Shown here in pieces: positions 14,274 through 20,718 of a stretch of DNA of 22,752 nt (its first letter is position 1; the number at the start of each line of letters is the position of its first letter). The stretch comes from Panacagrimonas sp. (GTDB taxonomy: Bacteria; Pseudomonadota; Gammaproteobacteria; Nevskiales; Nevskiaceae). The notes below the pieces were generated by a model that was not told where the DNA came from, did no database searches, and saw only the letters and a program-made list of their open reading frames with translations. Location of the stretch: NCBI GenBank assembly GCA_021773655.1, contig JAJFJX010000158.1, forward strand, positions 1-22,752. The letters are read 5' to 3'. Position numbers and translations under genes: made by a program.

Positions 14274-16054
14274 TACATCGACTCCGGCGCGCTCACGCCC
14301 AGCAGGTCCAGCGCATTGCGCAGCACCTGCCCGGTGGCCGCGATCAGCGCCAGGCGGGCCGTCTGCAGATCCGGGTCGTCGACCAGGAACTTGTGCGCGT
14401 TGTAGTAGCTGTGCAGCGCGTCAGCCACGTCCCGCACGTAGAACGCCAACTGGTGCGGGGCGTACTGCACCGCCGCCGCCTGCAGCGAATCCGGATACCT
14501 CTGCAGCACGCCGAGCAGGTGCCTTTCCTGGGGTTCGACCAGCCGGTGCAGCGCGCTCGGTGCGGCCGCGGGATCGAACTGCTGCCCGCGTTCGGCGAGT
14601 TGTCGGAACACCGAGCAGATGCGCGCGTGCGCGTACTGGACGTAGTAGACCGGGTTGTCGTTGGACTGCGAGCGCGCCAGTTCGATGTCGAATTCCAGAT
14701 GCTGGTCGTGCGAGCGCAGCAGGTAGAAGAAGCGCGTCGCATCCGTGCCGGCCTCACTGATCAGGTCCTGCAGGGTGACGAAGTTGCCGCTGCGCTTGCC
14801 CATGCGCCCCGAGCTGAGCGTGACGAACTGCATCAGCTGCACACGAAGCGCATCCTTGTGCCCGGTCAGTGCCGTGATGGCAGCCCGGACACGCGCGATG
14901 TAGCCGTGGTGGTCGGCGCCCCAGACATCCAGCAGCAGCGGGTAGCCACGGTCGAGCTTGTCGATGTGATAGGCCAGATCATTGGCGAAATACGTGGCCG
15001 CGCCATCGGCCTTGAACAGCACACGATCTTTTTCGTCACCCAGGGCGCTGGTGCGCAGCCAGGTTGCGCCGTCCTGCTCGTAGACGTGGCCGCCTTCGCG
15101 CAGGCGCTCGATGGCGGTACGGGCGAATCCGGAATCGACCAGCGAACGCTCCGAGTACCACTGGTCGAAATGCACGCCAAAGGCATCGAGCGTGGCGCGG
15201 ATGGCGGCGAGCTGATCGTCCAGCGCCGCGCGCTGGATCACCTTGTACCCCTCGCCGAGCATGCTGCGGGCACGATCGATCAGTGCATCGACGTAGGCCT
15301 CCTGGCCCCCTTTGATCTGGGCGCGGGTCGGTTCGTCGGCGTCCACGTCGATATCGGGGTCGACCGGCAGGCCGGCCAGTACGTCGGCCGCGCCACGCTG
15401 GAAGTCTTGGCCTCGTTCGGCCCGGATGCGTGCGCTGGTGACGCCGACGTAGTCGGCCGGGTAGCCGCGGCGGGGAAAGGCGATCACTTCCCCGCACCCC
15501 TGCAGATAGCGCACCCAGACGCTGACCGTGAGGATGTCGACCTGGCGGCCGGCATCGTTGATGTAGTACTCGCGGTGCACCTGCCAGCCGGTGGCGGCCA
15601 GGATGCGGGCCAGAGAGTCGCCGTAGGCCGCGCCGCGACCGTGACCGACGTGCATCGGGCCGGTGGGATTGGCCGACACGTACTCCACCAGGATCCGACC
15701 GTGCGCGCCGCTGCGGTCCTGGCCGTAATCGGCGCCTGCGCTCAGCACCTGCTCGACCACCGCCTGGAACGCGGCAGGTGCCAGGAAGAAATTGATGAAC
15801 CCGGGCCCGGCGATCTCGACCCGCGTCACCAGCGGAGAATCGGGCAGGTGCCGCACCAGCAACTCGGCCACGGCACGCGGTGCCTGCCGCAGCGACTTGG
15901 CGACCACCAGCGCCAGATTGGTCGCGAAGTCGCCGTGGCGGGGGTCGCGGGCGGGGTCGATCTGCAGTCCGGCCGGAAGTTCCAGGGGCTGGCCCAGAGC
16001 GGATGACGCGGACGCCAAGGCCTGGCCGAGCAACGCCTGTAGGTGAGATTTCAT
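14273..16054 (-). CDS. argS: Arginyl-tRNA synthetase
   Basis: A class Ia aminoacyl-tRNA synthetase that charges tRNA-Arg, 593 residues from the chosen start. The HIGH motif appears as HVGH (135-138) within ANPTGPMHVGHGRG. The KMSKS region appears as RMGKRSG (417-423), a degenerate form common in ArgRS. The N-terminal Add1 domain (HGDFATNLALVVAKSL, GPGFINFFL) and the C-terminal DALR-type anticodon-binding domain (NPVYYVQYAHARI onward) are complete. The ATG at 16054 starts the family-like sequence MKSHLQALL. An upstream GTG at 16108 would add 18 residues that look non-homologous, and no Shine-Dalgarno distinguishes the two. It is followed by ftsN with a one-base overlap. A candidate promoter lies just upstream. 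Confidence 0.97.
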   Translation of the reverse strand: MKSHLQALLGQALASASSALGQPLELPAGLQIDPARDPRHGDFATNLALVVAKSLRQAPRAVAELLVRHLPDSPLVTRVEIAGPGFINFFLAPAAFQAVVEQVLSAGADYGQDRSGAHGRILVEYVSANPTGPMHVGHGRGAAYGDSLARILAATGWQVHREYYINDAGRQVDILTVSVWVRYLQGCGEVIAFPRRGYPADYVGVTSARIRAERGQDFQRGAADVLAGLPVDPDIDVDADEPTRAQIKGGQEAYVDALIDRARSMLGEGYKVIQRAALDDQLAAIRATLDAFGVHFDQWYSERSLVDSGFARTAIERLREGGHVYEQDGATWLRTSALGDEKDRVLFKADGAATYFANDLAYHIDKLDRGYPLLLDVWGADHHGYIARVRAAITALTGHKDALRVQLMQFVTLSSGRMGKRSGNFVTLQDLISEAGTDATRFFYLLRSHDQHLEFDIELARSQSNDNPVYYVQYAHARICSVFRQLAERGQQFDPAAAPSALHRLVEPQERHLLGVLQRYPDSLQAAAVQYAPHQLAFYVRDVADALHSYYNAHKFLVDDPDLQTARLALIAATGQVLRNALDLLGVSAPESM

Positions 16055-16095
16055 GGGAAACGCAGTGGGGATCGCGATCAGATCGAAGCGTGCAG

Positions 16096-16125
16096 AGTGT
16101 AATCGCACCGGCTGCGCAGCGTCAG
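16096..16125 (-). promoter_or_regulatory. Candidate argS promoter
   Basis: On the minus strand CTGACG (16120-16125) and TACACT (16096-16101) are separated by 18 bases, a moderate sigma-70 match. Transcription would start about 35 bases before the argS ATG at 16054 and exclude the upstream GTG at 16108, which supports the ATG start. Confidence 0.35.
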
Positions 16126-16153
16126 GTCGGCCTCGGTTCAGTTCAGTTCAGTC

Positions 16154-16169
16154 CGGTGTCAGGACACCG
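16154..16169. promoter_or_regulatory. Palindrome upstream of argS, possible operator
   Basis: CGGTGTC (16154-16160), a two-base AG spacer, then GACACCG (16163-16169) form a perfect 7+7 palindrome. The short spacer suits a dimeric DNA-binding protein better than an RNA hairpin. It lies about 30 bases upstream of the candidate argS -35. The regulator is unknown. Confidence 0.35.
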
Positions 16170-16458
16170 CGTCGGCGGCCGGCGCGGCGCCCCGAGGCCA
16201 CGGCGATGAACGGTGCTCCGGCGGGGATCGACGGTGGCGCCGGGCTGCGCAATGCGGGGTCGGCGCACGGTCGTCGGTCACGCGCCCGCTTTCATCGGTC
16301 CCGCCCTCCGTCGTGGCGCGGTGCGGGACATGATGACGCCACGTTGATGTGACGCACCGCCGGGCAAGTCCAGGGTTCGTCGCATCCGCCCCCATCATCC
16401 GGGACGTCGAAGTCGTCACCGGGCGGCCCATTGGGCCGTTACCGATCTCTCCCCCCTG

Positions 16459-16493
16459 ACCGGGTCCGGCACGCGCCGATCCGGTTCTTTTTT
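16459..16493 (+). terminator. Orphan rho-independent terminator upstream of rubredoxin gene
   Basis: On the plus strand ACCGG (16459-16463) pairs with CCGGT (16481-16485). Inside it CGGC (16467-16470) pairs with GCCG (16475-16478) around an ACGC loop. After two bases comes a run of six T (16488-16493). No plus-strand gene lies between 13617 and this point. It must therefore end an unseen short transcript or act as an attenuator in a long rubredoxin leader. Confidence 0.6.
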
Positions 16494-16528
16494 GCCTGCG
16501 ATCCGGGCACCGGGAGCCGCATCGATCT

Positions 16529-16555
16529 GCGGATTGCAAACCGCGTAAAATCCGC
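16529..16555. promoter_or_regulatory. Inverted repeat over a possible rubredoxin -10 box
   Basis: GCGGATT (16529-16535) and AATCCGC (16549-16555) form a perfect 7-bp inverted repeat with 13 bases between. TAAAAT (16546-16551), the best -10 candidate before the rubredoxin gene, overlaps the right arm. This layout fits an operator, but no -35 is obvious at 17 bases. Confidence 0.35.
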
Positions 16556-16618
16556 GCCGTTCGCCGGCCAGCGCCGCGTGAACCCCGGGGGGATATTCAC
16601 GAGTTTCGAGGTCGACCG

Positions 16619-16783
16619 ATGAAGAAGTGGCAATGCCTGGTGTGTGATTTCGAGTACGACGAGGCCAAGGGCCTGCCGGAAGAGGGCATCGCCCCCGGGA
16701 CCCGCTGGGAGGACATCCCGGACAGCTGGACCTGCCCCGACTGCGGGGCCGGCAAGGCGGATTTCCAGATGGTCGAGGTGTGA
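16619..16783 (+). CDS. rubA: Rubredoxin
   Basis: A 54-residue iron-sulfur electron carrier. The Fe(Cys)4 site is complete: C6 and C9 in CLVC, C39 and C42 in CPDC. Between them are the family landmarks EYDEAKG, PGTRWEDIPDSW and the C-terminal KADFQMVEV. Its length matches typical rubredoxins (about 52-56 residues). The ATG follows GAGG (16608-16611) with seven bases between. It stands alone on the plus strand between two minus-strand groups (argS-ftsN and the pil genes). No alkane hydroxylase, rubredoxin reductase or oxidoreductase lies in the window, so its electron partner is unknown. The family call is certain; the gene symbol is by convention. Confidence 0.96.
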   Translation: MKKWQCLVCDFEYDEAKGLPEEGIAPGTRWEDIPDSWTCPDCGAGKADFQMVEV

Positions 16784-16879
16784 AGCCACGGGCCTCCGAC
16801 GTTGTTGACGCGCCGGCTTGCGAACTTGGAAACAGACCGGCGACCCATGCCCTGGGCCTCGTCCGGGCCTTCCTTCCTC

Positions 16880-17656
16880 TCAGAACGCGCAGCACTGAAG
16901 CCTGAACGGGATGTCCCGGTGCGCCTGTCCGGAGCGCTGGCTGACGTCGCGCAGCTGCATGAACCGCAGGGTGAAGCGATGCGCGCCGGCGCTGATCTCC
17001 GGATACACGCCGTCGGTGGCGGGTACGAATACCCGGATCAGGCTGCACGCCGTCTGTGGCGCATGGACGTAGGTGCCGCCGGGCGCGACCGCGTCGACCA
17101 GCGGCACGCTGCCGCGCAGCAGCCGAAGGTCCAGCAGAATCGCCTGGGCAAGCGGCATCAGGTCGGCAAACCAGCTGTCTAGATCGGTCGAGACCTGCTC
17201 GGACGGCTGCGACAGCCAGTGATGGTAGGCCGGCAGGTCGAAGGCGCAGGTGCCGCCCGGGATCGATGTGCGATTGTGGATCGACACCAGGAATTCGTTC
17301 TCGCGCAGCGCAATGGAGGCGATCTGGCTGGGCATCTGCTGCAGGCCGGCGACGGCGGCGGCGATTTCATTGAGCACCAGTTGCAGGCGCGTGTCGTCGA
17401 CGCCGGGCCGGTTGGAGAGGCGAGCGAGCGCGGCGTGCTGCTCATGCAGGTCCTTGAGCACGTCTTTCTTCAGGTCCGTGCGACCCAGCACGGTGAGAAC
17501 GTCCAGCAGCGCCGTCAGGCGCGCGCGCGCGCCGTAGGCGGAGGGGTCCGCCCGGTGATGCTCGTATTGTCCGAACAGGAACTCCAGACGCAGGAAGGTC
17601 CGGATACGCTCGTTGAGCGGCTGTTCAAAGACGATTGCTTCCAGTCCTGGACTCAC
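16880..17656 (-). CDS. zapD: Cell division protein ZapD
   Basis: ZapD (formerly YacF, DUF1342) is a cytoplasmic protein that cross-links FtsZ filaments at the division ring. The chosen GTG start gives 258 residues against 247 in E. coli. The N-terminal helical part begins IVFEQPLNERIRTFLRLEFLF, as in the family. The C-terminal beta part contains SIPGGTCAFDLPAYHHWL, and later YPEISAGAHRFTLRFM and a terminal LQCC, all aligned with E. coli ZapD. It follows coaE on the minus strand, as in many gammaproteobacteria. The start is uncertain: an in-frame ATG at 17770 would add 38 residues with no family resemblance, and neither start has a clear ribosome-binding site. No yacG gene is visible after it. 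It ends convergent with the rubredoxin gene, 96 bases away. Confidence 0.92.
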   Translation of the reverse strand: MSPGLEAIVFEQPLNERIRTFLRLEFLFGQYEHHRADPSAYGARARLTALLDVLTVLGRTDLKKDVLKDLHEQHAALARLSNRPGVDDTRLQLVLNEIAAAVAGLQQMPSQIASIALRENEFLVSIHNRTSIPGGTCAFDLPAYHHWLSQPSEQVSTDLDSWFADLMPLAQAILLDLRLLRGSVPLVDAVAPGGTYVHAPQTACSLIRVFVPATDGVYPEISAGAHRFTLRFMQLRDVSQRSGQAHRDIPFRLQCCAF

Positions 17657-17778
17657 GCCGTTCCGGTAGGGGCAAAAGTGGGTTTCAAGAGAATCTGAGG
17701 TCGTGCTGCGCGCCTTCCCGAACGAATTCGCGGGGTCTTTGCGCCTGACTGCGTTGCGCGTCCTCGCCATGGGGCCGC

Positions 17779-17830
17779 CATGACTCGTTGTCGCGCCTCG
17801 TCAGACACAAGAATCCGCCTGCGAGTCATG
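17779..17830. repeat. 9-bp inverted repeat in the coaE-zapD gap
   Basis: CATGACTCG (17779-17787) and CGAGTCATG (17822-17830) are perfect inverted copies with 34 bases between, inside the 256-base gap between coaE and zapD. In RNA they could pair to form a hairpin in the zapD leader. The surrounding gap is visibly less G/C-rich than the genes. Confidence 0.5.
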
Positions 17831-17912
17831 TCCTCAAGGAATTCAGCACCGCACCAGTGTGAACCAGCCCACCCACAGGGGCAACGAAGAACGCGGTTCA
17901 GGTCCTGCCGGA

Positions 17913-18527
17913 TCACCCGCCCCGAACGGCCTGGGCCCGCGCCAGATAGTCCCGGTGCAGGCGCCGCACGGCGGCGGCGGTCTGCTCCGGCGATCCGGTG
18001 TTGAGCACCACGTCGTCGGCCCGTTCGAGGCGCAGCGCGCGCGGGCTCTGCGCCGCCAGCATGCGCTCGACCAGGTCGGCATCGATCAGGTCGCGCGCCT
18101 GCAGACGTTCGCGTTGCAGCGCCTCGGGCACGTCCACCACCAGCACCCGGTCGACCAGACGATCCATGCCGGACTCGAACAGGATCGCGTTCTCCAGCAT
18201 GCAGTAGGGCGCGGACTGTGCGTCCATCCAGGTGCGGATGACCTCGCGGATCGGCGGGTGGGTGATGTGCTCGAGTTGCAGACGTGCCTCGTCGTCGGCG
18301 AACACGATCTCGCGCAGGCGGCGCCGATCGAGCTGGCCATCGGCCTGCAGGACCCGGCCACCGAACTGCGCCGCGATCTGAGCGAGCGCCGGCTGGCCGG
18401 GTTCGACCACCTGGCGCGAGACCTGGTCGGCGTCCAGCACCGGCACTCCGAGCGCGCGGAACTGGCTGCTGACCAGCGACTTGCCGCTGGCCACGCCGCC
18501 GGTCAGGCCTACGGTGAAGCGCGACAT
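17913..18527 (-). CDS. coaE: Dephospho-CoA kinase
   Basis: This enzyme catalyses the last step of coenzyme A synthesis, phosphorylating dephospho-CoA with ATP in the cytoplasm. It is 204 residues, the usual length. The P-loop is GLTGGVASGKS (7-17), followed by the CoA-site segment VLDADQVSRQVVEPG and LENAILFESGMD in the middle. VVDVPEALQRERLQAR and LNTGSPEQTAAAVRRLH complete the kinase fold. Its ATG shares one base with the pilD stop (TGATG), so it is probably translated by coupling. The pilD-coaE-zapD order is common in gammaproteobacteria. Confidence 0.97.
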   Translation of the reverse strand: MSRFTVGLTGGVASGKSLVSSQFRALGVPVLDADQVSRQVVEPGQPALAQIAAQFGGRVLQADGQLDRRRLREIVFADDEARLQLEHITHPPIREVIRTWMDAQSAPYCMLENAILFESGMDRLVDRVLVVDVPEALQRERLQARDLIDADLVERMLAAQSPRALRLERADDVVLNTGSPEQTAAAVRRLHRDYLARAQAVRGG

Positions 18528-19393
18528 CAGCCCACGCTCGCAACGCCCAGATAGACGCGGTTGATATGTTCGCCCCAGATCAGCGCGATCCAGCCGGCGC
18601 CGGCGATGTAGGGCCCGAACGGAATGCGCGAGGACCATTCGGCCTTGCGCGCGAGCATCAGCATGATGCCGACCGCGGCGCCGACCACCGCCGAAAGCAG
18701 CACGATCTGCGGCAGCGCCTGCCAGCCCAGCCAGGCGCCCAGTGCCCCCATCAGCTTGAAGTCGCCGTAGCCCATGCCCTCCTTGCCGGTGGCCAGCTTG
18801 AACGCCCAGAAGATGCTCCACAGCAGCAGGTAACCGGCCGCGGCGCCGGCAATGGCGGACACCGGGTCGGCGAACACCGGTTTCAGGCTCAGCAGCAGGC
18901 CCAGCCACAGCAGTGGCAGGGTGAGATTGTCCGGCAGATACATCGTGCGCAGGTCGGTCACGGTCAGCGCGATCAGTGACCAGCTGAGCAGCAGCGCCGG
19001 AAGCAGTTGTGGCGAGTAGCCGAAGCGCCAGACGCACAGCAGCGAAAACACCCCGGAGAGCAGCTCCACGATCGGGTACTGCACCGAAATCGCCGTATGG
19101 CAGGCCGCGCAGCGGCCGCGCAGCCACAGCCAGCCCAGCACCGGCAGGTTGTGCCAGGGCTTGATGCGCGCATTGCATGCCGGGCAGCTCGAAGGCGGCA
19201 GGACCAGCGATACGCGGGCGTCATCGTTCGCGGGCGGCACGCCGTACTGCTCGCGGCAGGCCTCCGCGAAGTCCTGTTCGATCATCTTCGGCAGGCGGTA
19301 GGCAACGACGTTGAGGAAGCTGCCGATGCACAGGCCGAGCAGCCCGACGACGGTTGCGAGCGTGGCAGGGCTGGACTCGAGGAGTTCGAACAT
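18527..19393 (-). CDS. pilD: Prepilin peptidase / N-methyltransferase PilD
   Basis: An inner-membrane aspartic protease that cleaves the leader of type IV prepilins and pseudopilins and methylates the new N-terminus; 288 residues. The cytoplasmic zinc-binding motif has C70, C73, C95 and C98 (SCPACN, CAACH). The catalytic aspartates are D147 (TVTDLRTMYLPD) and D211 (GMGYGDFKLMGALGAWLGW). About eight hydrophobic spans are visible, the first at about 10-32 with GSFLNVVAYRLP at its end. It follows pilC after a 60-base gap containing a strong GC hairpin. No good Shine-Dalgarno precedes its ATG. It should serve both the pilus and any type II secretion system of the cell. Confidence 0.97.
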   Translation of the reverse strand: MFELLESSPATLATVVGLLGLCIGSFLNVVAYRLPKMIEQDFAEACREQYGVPPANDDARVSLVLPPSSCPACNARIKPWHNLPVLGWLWLRGRCAACHTAISVQYPIVELLSGVFSLLCVWRFGYSPQLLPALLLSWSLIALTVTDLRTMYLPDNLTLPLLWLGLLLSLKPVFADPVSAIAGAAAGYLLLWSIFWAFKLATGKEGMGYGDFKLMGALGAWLGWQALPQIVLLSAVVGAAVGIMLMLARKAEWSSRIPFGPYIAGAGWIALIWGEHINRVYLGVASVG

Positions 19394-19405
19394 TCAGGTC
19401 ACGGA

Positions 19406-19432
19406 GGCCGGGCCCGTCTGGCGGGCCCGGCG
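19406..19432. other. Ten-bp GC hairpin between pilC and pilD
   Basis: GCCGGGCCCG (19407-19416) pairs perfectly with CGGGCCCGGC (19422-19431) around a five-base loop. On the minus strand no T-run follows, and the pilD ATG comes 13 bases after the stem. It may reduce pilD expression, stabilise the pilC end of the mRNA or act as a leaky terminator. Confidence 0.6.
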
Positions 19433-19453
19433 CTGCTGTAGAGGGGCGCGGCG

Positions 19454-20671
19454 TCAGATCGCCTGGCCGAGCTTGAAGATCGGCAGGTACATGGCGACCA
19501 CCAGGCCGCCCACCAGCACGCCCAGCACCGCCATGATGATCGGCTCCAGCAGGCTGGTCAGCGAGTCCACCAGCGAATCGACTTCGTCTTCGTAGAACTC
19601 GGCGACCTTGGCGCACATCTGGTCCAGCGACCCGGACTCCTCGCCGATGGCCACCATCTGCACGGCCATGGGTGGGAACAGGGTGCTCTGCTGCATCGCC
19701 AGCTGCAGCTGCTGGCCGGAGGCGACCTGGTCACGCATCACCATGATCGCGTCCTCGAACACGATGTTGCCCGAGGCGCGGGCCACGGAGCCCATGGCTT
19801 CGACCAGCGGCACGCCGGCGGCGAACATGGTGGACAAGGTGCGCGCATAGCGGGCCACCGCCGACTTGTAGAGGATGTCGCCCACCACCGGAAACTTGAG
19901 GCCGACACGGTCGAGAAAGCGACGGAACTTGAGCGAGCGCTTCTTGAAGTAGCCGAACACCAGGACGACGCCGACGATGCCGATCAGCATCGCCCACCAG
20001 TATTCGCGCACGACGTCGGACAGCGACACCACCATCTTGGTGAACGCCGGCAGGTCGGCGCCGAAGCCTTCGAACAGCGACTGGAACTGCGGCACCACGA
20101 AGTACAGCATGATGCCGGTGACGATGAAGGCCACCACCATCACCGCCGAAGGATAGACCAGCGCTTTCTTGACCTTTTTCTTGATCTTCTCGGTCTTTTC
20201 CTTGTAGGTGGCGATCTTGTCGAGCAGTGTTTCCAGGGTGCCGGAGCGTTCGCCTGCGTCGACCAGATTGACGAACAGGTCATCGAAATGCAGCGGGTAC
20301 TGCGCCAGCGATTCGGCCAGGCTGCGACCGGATTCGATGTTGGTCTTGATGCCCAGGATCAGCTCGCTCATCGCCGGGTTCTCGTGGCCGCGGCCGACGA
20401 TTTCCAGCGATTGCACCAGGGGCACGCCGGCGGACATCATGGTCGCCATCTGGCGGCTGAAGATGGAGATGTCGCCGCTGGTGATCTTGCGCTTCCTGCT
20501 GAACAGCTCGATGTTGCGGCGCACGCGGATCGGGTTGACGCCCTGGCGGCGCAACTGCATGCGCACCATCGCCTCGCTCGGCCCCTGGGTGACACCCTTG
20601 ACGCGCGAGCCCTTGCGGTCGGTGCCCTCCCACTGGAAGTTGTATTCCTTGACTGCTGCTGCCCCGGCCAT
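19454..20671 (-). CDS. pilC: Type IV pilus inner-membrane platform protein PilC
   Basis: A 405-residue polytopic protein that forms the inner-membrane platform under the pilus and couples it to the PilB and PilT ATPases. An N-terminal cytoplasmic part starts KEYNFQWEGTDRKG. Two T2SSF repeats follow, at about 71-194 (FSRQMATMMSAGVPLVQSLE) and 274-397 (RYARTLSTMFAAGVPLVEAM). Three membrane spans are visible at about 171-193, 224-242 and 375-397. The ATG is preceded by a good GAGGG ribosome-binding site. It follows pilB by 47 bases on the same strand, so they are probably co-transcribed. Confidence 0.97.
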   Translation of the reverse strand: MAGAAAVKEYNFQWEGTDRKGSRVKGVTQGPSEAMVRMQLRRQGVNPIRVRRNIELFSRKRKITSGDISIFSRQMATMMSAGVPLVQSLEIVGRGHENPAMSELILGIKTNIESGRSLAESLAQYPLHFDDLFVNLVDAGERSGTLETLLDKIATYKEKTEKIKKKVKKALVYPSAVMVVAFIVTGIMLYFVVPQFQSLFEGFGADLPAFTKMVVSLSDVVREYWWAMLIGIVGVVLVFGYFKKRSLKFRRFLDRVGLKFPVVGDILYKSAVARYARTLSTMFAAGVPLVEAMGSVARASGNIVFEDAIMVMRDQVASGQQLQLAMQQSTLFPPMAVQMVAIGEESGSLDQMCAKVAEFYEDEVDSLVDSLTSLLEPIIMAVLGVLVGGLVVAMYLPIFKLGQAI

Positions 20672-20718
20672 GATCTATCCCTCGTGATCCGCAATTCCGG
20701 CGCACAGGCCCCGGGTCT

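Larger units (their letters stand above)
16055..16618. other. Intergenic region between argS and rubredoxin gene
   Basis: About 560 bases between divergent genes have no credible protein gene. The region holds a candidate argS promoter and a pentamer repeat, GTTCA three times (16136-16152). It also holds a perfect 7-bp palindrome (16154-16169), a compact palindrome CGGCCCA-T-TGGGCCG (16424-16438), an intrinsic terminator on the plus strand (16459-16493) and an inverted repeat at a possible rubredoxin promoter (16529-16555). Translations in all frames are Arg/Pro/Ser-rich and lack motifs. Confidence 0.7.

Noticed and set aside
13880..16006. A 708-codon plus-strand frame over ftsN and argS.
   Set aside because: Shadow of argS and ftsN; Arg/Pro-rich start and no motif.
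16431..16622. A 63-codon plus-strand frame running into the rubredoxin start.
   Set aside because: It crosses the terminator T-run and the promoter candidate, has no ribosome-binding site and no motif.
16784..16879. Search for yacG after zapD, where it often occurs.
   Set aside because: No CPxC-type short frame is visible on the minus strand; the space is only 96 bases and convergent with rubredoxin.
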